64,000 bases of DNA, from positions 22,001,001 through 22,065,000 of the forward strand of contig NC_133552.1 in NCBI RefSeq assembly GCF_048773025.1, in the 5' to 3' direction. The stretch is from Camelus bactrianus (lineage: Eukaryota; Chordata; Mammalia; Artiodactyla; Camelidae). Both the position numbers and the translations under genes were made by a program. Shown here in pieces: positions 23,320 through 33,460 of this stretch (within the stretch, counting starts at the first letter, position 1; every line of letters begins with the position of its first letter). The notes beneath the pieces are model-generated. The model worked only from the letters and a program-made list of their open reading frames with translations, made no database searches and was not told the DNA's origin.

Positions 23320-24195
23320 TTTTCTGGAGCTGCTATAAGCTGCCCAGTTCTCTCCTGTTCTCAGGGGCCCCTGGGCTTCGACAGTAAGCCAGATCATGTC
23401 AGTACTCTAAGCCCATTGAGACAGAAACTTGTCCCTTGGACAGCCCCGTGAAAAGCCGGAACATTAGGCACAAGGACCACATTTCTTTCTCTTTCTCCCC
23501 ATGGAGAGCTGTGTAGGTCTGTCTGCTCTGTTGCAGCCTTTGGAGCTGGAGCAAGATCTTCAGTTCTCTTTTATTCTCCATGGCCCCCAGGTTGTAGAGT
23601 GTGCTGGGTTTCATCAGCATCCTGAGACTAGTGAGACAGAAAAAAGACCCTTGGGCAGCCCGGCCAAAAAGTCAGAATGTTGGATGCAAGCTCCCACTCT
23701 TTCCCTCACCAGGGAGCAGCCAAGTGTTGGGAATTTTTATCAGCTTGTTCCATAATGAGCCAAAGGGAGGGCCATGCTGAGTCACTGTGTGTTAGTCCAC
23801 AGCGTTGCCTTGGTTCTCAGTGGCACCCAACCTGGAACCCTTTACTGTTAGCACTTAGATTCAGGCAAGAAAGAAACCAGTCCCTTGGAAGCCCCCTGAA
23901 AAGTCTGAACATTGGACATATGTTTCAGTCTTTTCTTTCTTTCCCTGGGGAGAAGCTGGACGCTTTCTTGGATTGCACCAGCTGTACTGGGGGGAGAGAC
24001 CAGGTAACTACGCTGTGATTTTCCTGTCGGCTCTGATGTAGCTGTCCACGCTTGCCTAGGGTGTAGGAGCCTCTTACGTGGTTTCCGGATTTCTCACGAA
24101 GGAAATTGATCCAGGTATTCTTAAATCTTGCCTTGTCAGAGGGAGAAAGGCTGGAGGCTGTCTGCTCTGCCATCTTGCTGTGGCCGCTCCTTTCT
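23320..24195 (-). mobile_element. L1 5' UTR-like region with three diverged tandem units
   Basis: Three imperfect repeats of about 200-240 bp (about 23330-23515, 23516-23730, 23731-23975) share the pattern 'gagacagaaa...cccttgg(a/g)cagcccc...aaaag(c/t)c(g/a)gaa(c/t)(a/g)tt(a/g)g'. At 24165-24190 the minus strand reads GAGCGGCCACAGCAAGATGG, the usual form of an L1 5' terminus. Together this looks like the promoter region of an old L1M, probably the same insertion as 20125-23230 with ORF1 and the endonuclease part lost. Confidence 0.6.
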
Positions 24196-24440
24196 GATTC
24201 CTTTTCACATGACATGGTATCAGGCTTCTCACAATTGGTGGTGCTCAGTTTAATCACGTAGTGCAGGTAACGATCGACAAATTTCTTTATTATGAAGAGA
24301 TGTTTTCTGTTTTGTAAATGTTAAGCCATTTGTAGAGAATCTTTTGAGATTGTGCAAATAGCTGCTTTCTTAACAACCTTTCATTCAGTGATGCTGATTT
24401 GTTGAGGGTCCTTACCTGAATCAGTTATTGCATTAGGGCT
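24196..24440. other. Unassigned sequence
   Basis: Short unannotated interval between L1 pieces. Confidence 0.4.
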
Positions 24441-24690
24441 CTGCTATGGACTGATATTTACTTTTTAGAGCAGTTTTAGGTTCACAGGAAAACTGGGTGG
24501 AAGGTACAGAGGTTTCCTCTATACCCCTGAACCCACTCATGGAGGCTTCTTCCTTATCAGTATCTCCCACTAGAGTGGTACATTTGGTAAAATTGATAAA
24601 CTTTGTTGGCACATCACTATCACTCAAAGTCCCTAGTTTACATTGGGGTTTAGGGTTAAATCTTGGTGTTGTAAGATATAGATTTTTTTA
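24440..24690 (-). repeat. L1M 3' UTR fragment
   Basis: 'tttttagagcagttttaggttcacagg', 'cccctgaacccactcatggagg' and 'agagtggtacatttggtaaaattga' match the reverse order of an old L1M 3' UTR (consensus 'gagcagttttaggttcacagcaaaattgag'). Confidence 0.75.
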
Positions 24691-25479
24691 AAAGCAAATG
24701 ACTGTGATTTTTTTTTTTTTTTAAATCAAAGCTTCAGTCCTGAGTGAACCTAGGCAGTCTATAGGCCTTGGGACAGAAAGAAATAAATTTTCTCCTGCTG
24801 GGTCCCAAGACTCATGGATCACTTTCACAGGCTGTGAGCAGGCTGTCTTGGGTGAAGGGCAGGGCAGCCCTGGCTGTAGCCACCTGTGGGTCCTTAGTGA
24901 TGGCTCCTCCCATCTGGGGCAGTGCCTTGAGATCATACTATAGGGAAAGGGCAAAAGGAATGAACTAATCCAGATTAAACAGTATTGAGTCCACATGGCT
25001 TCATATAACACAAACAATCCCAAAGATGGAGGTCTTTTCTACTCTCCAAACTGAATGTAAATTAATACGTTCACTACAGCTAAATCAGAAGCTTCTGAGC
25101 TCAGACTGAAGTTCTCCAAGGAGAGTCATAGTACGATATAATTTATCAAGATTTCCAAATTAGCTTTCAACTGGTGGTTCCTAAAATAAAGACCCCCATT
25201 TGTGGTCCAACTTGTGGGTGGTCTCTTCGCAGTAAAGATCCTGCTTCTTTTTTTCTACCCCTAGCCTTATAGTTACAATGATTCTCAACATACATTCAAA
25301 ACACACATGTGGATATAAAATAATATGGTGGAATAATAAAATAATTCTTTGGAAAAAATAATAGTATTGAGGATCATTTCTGTAGATGATAAATAAGTTA
25401 TAATTTAAACTAAATTAGAACATAGGTTAGATTATAAATAATTATTGAAACAATAAATAACATTAATTGGGCAGTAATT
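24691..25479. other. Unassigned sequence
   Basis: No gene or named repeat. T run at about 24709-24722. Confidence 0.35.
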
Positions 25480-25680
25480 ATGCATCTGACATTATGTTAG
25501 TTGCTTTACATCTCACTTACTCCTTTCATTAATCTTATATAGTAGGTAATGTTTCTTATTCCCATTTTATAGATGAGGAAACTGAGTCTTAGAGCATTAG
25601 AGTGACTTGGCCAAGGCTATTAAGCTGATAAAGAATAGGGTTAATGTTCATGCTCTTTCTGTTAGTTCTTAAGATAATAC
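25480..25680 (-). repeat. MIR SINE, reverse orientation
   Basis: 'attatgttagttgctttacatctcac', 'cccattttatagatgaggaaactgag' and 'gtgacttggccaaggctattaagctgataaag' match the reverse complement of MIR core and head. Ancient tRNA-derived SINE. Confidence 0.9.
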
Positions 25681-27405
25681 CTTCCATTTTTAGAGAACCA
25701 CTAGGATGTGAGGAGGCCCCAGGTCTGAGCATTTGAGGAGTGATTTTAGTGAAGAGATTAAACAATGAGATGTGCATTTGAATATATTCAATATGGAAGG
25801 AAAAAAATACCAAGATGGCGGCAGTCAAGGAAAAGGTCAGAAAACGAACCGGAAGTAAAGGCCAGAGAAACAGAGGACAGCAGCATGTTCATGGGAACAG
25901 GACAGAACAGTGTATGAAGAAGATTTCAAGAAATGCTTATGGAATAAGAAGTAAACGACTCCAGACGCTGTTATTTAAGGAGACCAATGATGGAGGGCAG
26001 GCGGAAGCTACATAAAGTCTAGATTGGTGGTTACGAGGGAATTTATTGATGGAAGTAAAATCTTAAATTGCATGCTTAATGTCAATCTAGCTTACAGTTT
26101 TAGGTAATGTAAACTAAGGGTGACAAATTCAGAACAGATGGCAAGAAGTTTTACAGAGAGCAAATCACAAATGCCTGTGGAATGGACATCCTGCGGGGAC
26201 AGCACTCAAATTTACTTCCAGGGGACTTTGCAACCCTCATCAGTGATTTACATGTGACAGTCACAGGCAGAAAGTACCCGCTAACAAAGTTCCCTCCAGT
26301 TTCCAGCAAGGAGAGCTAACTCGTTTGGCATGATTTGCTGATTGCATTTTAGGGGAAGCACACCAGCCTCCTGATAGGAACACTGTGGCAATGACTTTGG
26401 AAAAAAACAGATGTCCTGTGATAATCTCATGGCAAATTCCTCTTCTCAATTTTCTCTCCAAATGTTTGTGTCTGCTTTGGAGAGCCATTTGGAAATGTTT
26501 GGGCAGGCACTGTGTCATGCGTGCAGGGTTGGGTACCCACTGTTTGTCTGAAATAGGACTTGGAGGCAAATCAGATTTGAAGTTTTCTCCTCTTACCACT
26601 ATTCACATCAAAATTTGAAGGTAACTATCTGCTTTATAAGATGTACAGATTCTTTTCATGGTGGGATACAGCACACTGACACTCATCAGTGAAGAGCAGA
26701 ACTCTGGTATCTAAGCTCCGGAGGAAAGGAGTCTACCGCACGAGGGGTTGCACCTGTGGACATGGTCACAGCAAGTTGGAAATGTAAGAGGTGGTTTATG
26801 TACAGCAGGTGGTGAGGACGTAGCTGGGTTTTCCGGGATTCCTGGCCAGTTTGAATATTCTGCTGAGCCTGGGACACACATGCTGTCCCTAGCTATTTGG
26901 TACACTTGGCCCTTGGGGAGGTTGGGGTGTAGGCCTAGTGGTCCTGGAGAAGGGGAGTTCCATAATGGAAGTGGTTGGAGTGGGACTTGGCAAACTATTA
27001 AAAAAAAAAAAAAAGACATTGAGAATTTTAGCCATGAATTTAACACTGAGTCAAGACAGCACTTACGAAATATTATATTCCACCTTTGTGACTATCGAGA
27101 TGTTGAAGCTTGAACCTTGAACTTTCATTTTTCTATGCTCTTTCTTTGAATTTTACATGTGGAGGCATCAAGACCCTTTGTGATGAGGGAGGCATTTATA
27201 TTCTCCTCTCTTTTTAGGTTCCAAACTTTTTCCAGTGGCTCCATTTTCATCAGTAACACCTCATTCTTTCTGTCTATGTAGGTAGAGACCATTTTGAATT
27301 GTTCCCCTTGCCCTCCTTCTGTGGCTTCTTGCCTCCTCTTCACTCGTGCGTCCCTCTACTCTCTCATAATTATTTCAACAGCTCTTTAAGTCACTTTCCC
27401 TTTCT
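25681..27405. other. Unassigned sequence
   Basis: No gene identified. At 25807 a ccaagatggcgg string opens a 66-codon lysine/arginine-rich frame to 26015. The start context is good but the product is unrecognised, and the same string is common at L1 5' ends. An A run sits at about 27000-27014. Confidence 0.35.
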
Positions 27406-27413
27406 TCTAGTCC

Positions 27414-27634
27414 CAGGATCAGCAAACTATGGCCTGCAGACCAAATCTGGGCCATTGCCTGTTTTTATAAATAAAGATTTATTGAAACCTAGCTGAAGTC
27501 ATCTATTTATGTACTGTCCGGGGCTGATTTTATGTTGCAAGGGCAGAGTAGAGTAGTTGCAACAGACAGGATGGCCTACAACGCATAATACATTTACTAC
27601 CTGTCCTTCAGAAAAAAGTTTTCCAATTCCTGTG
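27414..27634 (+). mobile_element. Non-autonomous hAT-Charlie-type DNA transposon
   Basis: 'caggatcagcaaactatggcctgcagaccaaatctggcc' through 'ataaataaagatttattgaaac' to 'aaaaagttttccaattcctg' follows a familiar placental hAT consensus (cagcaaactacggcccgcgggccaaatccggcc). Flanking 8-bp sites tctagtcc and tctagtag match at six positions, consistent with hAT insertion. Confidence 0.75.
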
Positions 27635-28799
27635 TCTAGTAGAAAATGCAAAACATCCATTCAAAATTGTAATGCAGTATATGTAAAAAAAACATAATCC
27701 AATTATGTTGCCCTAGAAGGCAAGAGGAGGAGAGGAAAGAACTAACATTTGTTCATTTGTTGAGCATCTCATGCAAACTGTGGGCTAAGCACTTTGTGCA
27801 CGGAAAAACCAGGACTATAAACCCAGGGGAGGAGGACATATAACTTCCCTCCTTTTGTCTAAAACTTAATGTAATTTTTGTTATGAAATCCCATCCTTTG
27901 GACACCAGAAACTTAACCTCAGTCAATTCAGTCTTCTCCCCTTCCTTCCCTGGGACTTTTATCTGTGCACTGGGTGGGGTGAAGTGAGGAGGGCCAAGAT
28001 GTGGAGTGGGCTGAACTGCATTTGGTCCCCAACATCAACCTCACTCCTGCCAGGTAATTGTCACTCACTTACAAAGTTGCTACAATTGTTTCTTTTTCCC
28101 ATTCTGGAGGTTCCTTTGGATACACCTTTCTTTGCATCTTCTCTGGTGCTCTGGGATTTACAGAAAATGGGATCAATCTCTTACCTGGTGCTGGGGTTAC
28201 AGGACCTCTGAGAGACTGTGGGAGCTTTCCATGCCTCCACGTCACTGTAGGTACATGTGATGCTTCTTTGCCACTTGGAGTCACAGGAGCTCCGTGAAGC
28301 TGAGCAAGGCCCTTTCTGCACCATTCTCAGCCATTTCTCTGCAGACATCTTGTTGCTTCTTGAGAAATGGAACTCAGGCCTCCATTGGTCTCCAATCCCA
28401 TAAATGTCTCCACTGAGTTCAGCCAGGGGTGGGTCCCCAGGGAAGCTTCTCCTTTCCGAGAACTGAAACATCCAGCCATCTGTGATCCCTTCCTCCCTGT
28501 CCATCATGGTCCAACCTGAAGAATTTTGTCTAATCAGGAGTTGAGTTCTGGGGGTGAGAAAAAGGAGTTTTCTCCTACTCATCACATATTTTTCTACATT
28601 GATGACAGATACACACGACTTCTTTTCCTTTCCTGCTGAACTTTAGGCTCCTGAAACTCAAAACCCAAGTGCTGACATCTCTTTACTCTTGCTCTGCTGT
28701 CTCATGCCTTCCTTGAGGCAATGAACATCCAGTGGACAACGGTTTGCAGTGACTATAGGGAAAAATCATGGGTTAAGATCTCATAATAGTCTTTCCCCT
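27635..28799. other. Unassigned sequence
   Basis: Nothing recognised with confidence. Part of 27750-27800 may be an MIR/L2 scrap. Overlapping open frames on both strands at 28058-28585 have no recognisable content. Confidence 0.35.
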
Positions 28800-28960
28800 G
28801 CCCCCTAGTACCCACACATTGTCTCATTTGATCCTCACAATAGCACTGGCAGGTAGAGATTTCTGCTTCCATTATATAGATGAGAAAGTGGACTGAGATG
28901 AGTTAAGCATGATTTTGCACTGAAGTTTGGCTCTAACCTCTGGTTCTACTCTTCTGCCCT
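28800..28960 (-). repeat. MIR SINE, reverse orientation
   Basis: 'cattgtctcatttgatcctcacaatagcactggcaggtagag', 'atagatgagaaagtggactgagatgagttaag' and a following 'ggctctaacctctggttctac' match reverse MIR. Confidence 0.85.
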
Positions 28961-29084
28961 CTTTAAAGTCTCCTCTGTAGATTACTCATCTGACTCCTCC
29001 CTTTGGTTATAATGATTTTATAGCTTATTGGATGCTCTGCATTATGAAATCGTAAGTTAAAAACAGCTGTACATCTTCATCTGT

Positions 29085-29480
29085 TCATTTATTCATGGAC
29101 CAGATATTCATTGGCCCATCAAGTGCAAAGCAGAGTGCTAAGCACTATGACCCTAGGACATGGACCCTGACCATGGGGGATGTGCAATACAGGAAGGGAT
29201 AAAGACATACAGCTTTTTCTACACAAAACACATTGTTAATAGATTTAAATCAAAGTGCAAGAAATGTGCTGTGGTTCCACAGAAGAATATTTAGTTTGCC
29301 AGGGGAGAATCAGGGAAGGCTTCCCAGAAGAGGCAACGTCAGAATTGGGTCTTAGAGAATGTGCCAAACTTGGTATGTGCGAGTAAGAAACGGGAGAAGC
29401 TTTCCAACCTCAAGGTATTGCTTATGCAGAGACACCAAGTAGAAAGATGTGGTCTATTCCTGGTATTAGGTTGGTGAATA
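29085..29480 (-). repeat. L2-type LINE fragment
   Basis: 'tttattcatggaccagatattcattgg...gtgcaaagcagagtgctaagcac' and 'gggaaggcttcccagaagaggcaacgtcagaattgggtcttagag' are typical of L2 3' ends in reverse. Exact subfamily unknown. Confidence 0.55.
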
Positions 29481-30549
29481 GACTGGCGTGTCTAATCACA
29501 GAGGGAATGGAGCCCTGTAGTAGGATACAGTCCTCTGAATATAAATTGGGATCTGAACATGAGGGACTTTTAATGTCTTGCTAAGAAGTATGAACCTTAG
29601 TCCTAGGTCGTAGGAAACCACCAATGACTTCTAAGGGGGGTTTTCAACCAGAAATTAACAAATGTGGTAATTTTGGCAGGTCATTTGTAGAAGGAGAGAA
29701 GGAAGTGTCAATCTTCGGTTAAAAGTCGCCATTATAATTATTTGTATGTTAGAGTCCATTATCCACATTGTTCTTGTTCTCAATTACCATGGACAAAAAA
29801 AAAAAAAAAAAGTTAACTTGTGAATGTGAGGCTGAGATGAAGTACAGATCCTGACTGATGCCTGGTTAGATGTTCCCTGGGGACGCCGTGCTCATTAGTC
29901 CCGAGGTGTTAGTTCTTCAGTTTCTTTTATAAGCGTTTTGTTATTTTGTCATTGGATAATAATGGATGTGTCAGAGTAAATATATCTCAACTGCCTAAGA
30001 AATGATTACCTGCCGGAGAATATAGTGACATAATTTTTGAGATGATATACACCTTTCTTGTGAAGCCGAAGCTTGTTAGGAAGTTCTGGTCTTTGACTAC
30101 ATTTTTTCTTCCCCTGAGGTAAAGAATGGAACACATTCTGTTAACTCTTAATTTGCTCTTCCAGGCAAGACTTTGCACAGTCTTTTGTCACATTAAGTAT
30201 ACAGCTCAGGGACAGTCCCTTTGTTCTAGAGCATGGTTACAGATGGTCAATCTGTTTTCACTGTAGAAGCAGCAGAGGGAAAAGGAAGAAGAGATTAAAT
30301 CTGAAAATGATCGATTTCTACCTCTAGCCTCATCATTTGAAATTAGAAGGGATATGTCTCCTCACTCTGTACTGTGTAGAACGTTTGGATTTATTTATTG
30401 ATTCATTTGATTGGTTTATAGAGAGGAAAACCTTTGCCATCTACCATATGCTAGGTGGTGGAAGACAAGGTGAGGAGGGATCGTCAGGTTCAATCCAAGG
30501 GACATGTAATTGGATCTTAAAGTCAAACTTGGGCTGTGCATTGCAGCCC
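29481..30549. other. Unassigned sequence
   Basis: Contains an A run (about 29796-29814) without a recognisable element or target-site duplication next to it. No gene seen. Confidence 0.35.
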
Positions 30550-30830
30550 TCAGCTCATCAATAAGCATTTTTCCCATCTAATTCATATGAAGTTTAGTAC
30601 TAGGTGCTGTGGAGGATACAGACATCAAACAAAGCATATACAATTCAATGAAAAAAAGTGCAGTAAATGTTCATTAATCATATACGTAGAAACATAACGT
30701 GGTATTTAGGAGCATGGAAGAGGGGAGCTGTCTATGGACTTGACTGATCAGGGAATGCCTGTGAAGGACGTGGTAGAACGTGGCCAGGTTGACATGATAT
30801 CTACCCGTTCACTCCCGTGCCTTCACCTTA
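30550..30830 (-). repeat. Possible L2 fragment
   Basis: 'tagtactaggtgctgtggaggatacagacatcaaacaaagc' resembles the reverse L2 3' end. The downstream half is too diverged to confirm. Confidence 0.4.
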
Positions 30831-30944
30831 AACCATTTCAATCCATTTAAACTATGGTTTGAACAGTGATCTGAGCTTGTTAAAAAAACATCAGAAATAT
30901 TTTTATTTGTACTGAGATATACTCTGATTAGTCATTTCTTAACT

Positions 30945-31126
30945 TAAAAAAATTTTTGAGAAGGGGAGGTAATTAGGTTTATTTAAAGTTTTCTTAACTT
31001 TTTTTTTCGGAAGTGGGGAGGTAGTTAGATTTATTTATTTATTTTTAATGGAGGTACTGGGGATAGAACCCAGGACCTCGTGCATGCAAAGCATGTGCTC
31101 TACCACTGAGCTATTCACTTCCCCCC
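30945..31126 (-). mobile_element. vic-1-type SINE, reverse, with duplicated tail segment
   Basis: The complete reverse head (gatagaacccaggacctcgtgc, ctctaccactgagctatt) ends near 31126. The tail section occurs twice: gaggggaggt-type 'ggggaggtaattaggtttattta' at about 30963-30985 and 'ggggaggtagttagatttattta' at about 31014-31040, each preceded by tttcttaactt (30935-30945 and 30990-31000). Confidence 0.88.
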
Positions 31127-31524
31127 AATTAGTTATTACGTGAAGGCAATTTCCCATAAAGTCTTTTAGAGATTAAAAAAAAATTAGTTATGGGAGAGCA
31201 TAGCCCATTAATTATTTCATGTACCTGAAGACCTCTGGGGAATGCCATGGCTTCACAACACTACCCCAGACTGTTAAATTTTGCATTTGATTCTTTGCAT
31301 TTGCCAAAGAAGAGTTAAATTGGATGACTCCCTGTTGACTGTGCATCTAAAGCAGCTACTGTGCGTTGCTTATTTCCCTAAAGAGGAAGAATTCTATAAC
31401 ATACTGCTTTTAGTCAAATTATGCCTCTTTCTCCCCAAAGATTCTCATATGCAGATAGATTAGATAAACTGTAGGAGTTCATAGTGACAGACCTCTGGGG
31501 ATAGAGAAGTATTCCTATATTGCT
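31127..31524. other. Unassigned sequence
   Basis: No gene or named repeat recognised. Confidence 0.4.
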
Positions 31525-32130
31525 TTAAAGATGATTCTTAATTAGGGAATATTTCAAACATGCAGAAAAGCATAGAAAATAATCTAATAAAGTCCATGCA
31601 CCCTTTACCTAGATTTAACAGATGTTAACATTTTACCATACTTTTTTCTTCAGCTATTGCTTTCCTTTTAATGAAAATAATTATCAATACAACTGATCCT
31701 TCCCCCTGCATCCCTTCCTCCTTCCTGTCTCCAGAAGTAATTGCTATTCTGAAATTGAACTGTATCCTTTCCATGAATACTTCTATTTTTAACATCTACA
31801 TAGATATTGAGAAACAAACATGCTGTGATTTAAGTGGTGTATGATTTTGCATAAGTCACAAAAGTGTATGTCACCTTGCTTTTGCAGTCAGCCATCATGT
31901 TTTTGAGACTATCATGATGTGTCTAAATCTAGTATACTCCCTTGAATTGCTGTATAGTATTTCATTGTCTGAGTCAGTCATGGTTTATTTAGGCTCTTTC
32001 CATTTGTTTTCTTATCACCAAGGTTCCTTTGGCACATGTGCACGCTTCTTTGGGGAGAATGCCTCAAAGTGGAGTTGTTACATCATGATTCAGTGTTTGC
32101 TGCTGAAGGTCAACAGGTTTGTGATAACTC
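31525..32130 (-). repeat. Old L1M 3'-end fragment
   Basis: 'catgcagaaaagcatagaaaataatctaataaagtccatgcaccc', 'gtatgtcaccttgcttttgcagtcagccatcatgtttttgag' and 'cttgaattgctgtatagtatttcattgt' match reverse L1M/L1ME 3' sequence. Diverged. Confidence 0.65.
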
Positions 32131-32143
32131 CAAGATAGGAGAT

Positions 32144-32306
32144 TGGCAGAGAGGGTATAGCTCAAGTGGTAGAGTGCATGCTTAGCATGCACAAGGTCCT
32201 GGGTTCAATCTCCAGTACCTCCATTGAAAAACCAAATAAATAAATAAACCTACTTCCCCCTGAAAAAAAAAAAAAAAAAAAAAAAAGAAAAGAAAAAGAA
32301 ATGCAG
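32144..32306 (+). mobile_element. vic-1-type SINE
   Basis: A box (tatagctcaagtggtagag), B box (ggtcctgggttcaatctcc), AATAAATAAATAAACC tail section and a long A-rich end. Perfect 10-bp target-site duplications gataggagat at 32134-32143 and 32307-32316. Confidence 0.94.
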
Positions 32307-32629
32307 GATAGGAGATCATTTCTGGCTCCTAGAACAGCCCAGAGTAGGTGCTTCTGTCAGTGGATGTTCTCCTCTGTGAAGGAACTCAGGGACTCAACCT
32401 CCTCCCAACTGTGTAGCCAGAACCCTCTGGGCTCTGAACGGATGCAGGCAGCTGGGGGAAGTGGGAAAACATGGGGAAGGCACATTCACTCCCTTCTGAA
32501 AGCTCTAGGTTGGAATTGGCACAAACCATTTCCACTCTTCCGAGAGGGCTAACTGACTTGTTCTTTAAGCACACTCTATGGGCAGTTACCCTTACAATGG
32601 AAGTCACTCATAGTAGTGGTTATCTTTAG

Positions 32630-33460
32630 CCCTTTACCCTGGAAAACTTGCAGGTCAGCCTCCACCCTCTGGCCTGGATTACTACGGATAATAAAATTGC
32701 CTTAGATTTCCTCCTCGTGGACCAAGGTGGAGTGTGTGCACTCACTAATACATTGTGCTATCCCTGAACGAATACCTTGGACCAAAAGGACGGTCATAGC
32801 AAAACATAAGGAGTAATCAACCTTGCTTCCTAAGGGAGATCCTGATGGTTTGTGAGGTTTGTTCAGTTGGTTAGTCTTGGGCCTGGAGGTGAGGAGGCAT
32901 GGCTGAGGGCAACACTGCAGGTTGGCCTCATCCTACTGCTTACAGTCCTGTTGATAATAGCCTTCATACGATGCTGTAGGAGGCAAACTGACAGATTTGA
33001 TCCCAGTCTCCATTGGTTAGATTGATCAGAGTGACTGACTGAGTGATGTACTTGGAAAAATTTGCCAAAAGCCAAAATAATGTAGAAAGGATGATGTTGG
33101 AATTAACTCTATGAGTCTTTGACATTTCTGCACAACCTGTAAGCAGAGGTACTGACAGCCTTTGTTCTGACTTATCTTGACTATAGTTTCCTGAACATCA
33201 CAACTATCTCCCTGGAGCAAAGGGGAGTCGTGCCTATTGTCCATTATAAAAGAATTCGATTCCCTAAGCTCAGGGTTTCTCTCCTGCACATGCAGCTGCC
33301 ATCTTGTCTTCTTCAAATCTCCCCACTGGACCCAGGGCTCGGGGAACTGGCGCAAGGAAATGCTGATACTCTGGATGCTGTTACTGCTGTGAGTAATGAA
33401 GACCTTTGTCTCTGAACCAGGAGTCTCGTGTCTTCTGCCAGCATCCATGACACAGGGACA
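32630..33460 (+). mobile_element. Second ERV remnant: envelope TM region and LTR
   Basis: About 32670-33030 carries remnants of a gamma-type envelope TM subunit: a LDFLLVDQGG-type immunosuppressive region and a hydrophobic span (LILLLLTVLLIIAFI). A purine-rich stretch follows, then an LTR-like block from about 33095 (TGTTGGAATT) to about 33460. The block has a TATA-like box (cattataaaag, 33242) and a TG-rich end. Only the 3' part of the element remains. Multiply broken and old. It differs from the ERV at 13390. Confidence 0.7.

Noticed and set aside
25815-26015. Basic 66-codon frame starting at atggcggcagtc with good start context
   Set aside because: Product unrecognised, no downstream exon or polyadenylation signal. 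The ccaagatggcgg string is common at L1 5' ends, so it is not evidence for a gene.
26748-27113. 121-codon plus-strand frame overlapping a 111-codon minus-strand frame
   Set aside because: Mutually overlapping frames including a translated A run; no recognised protein on either strand.
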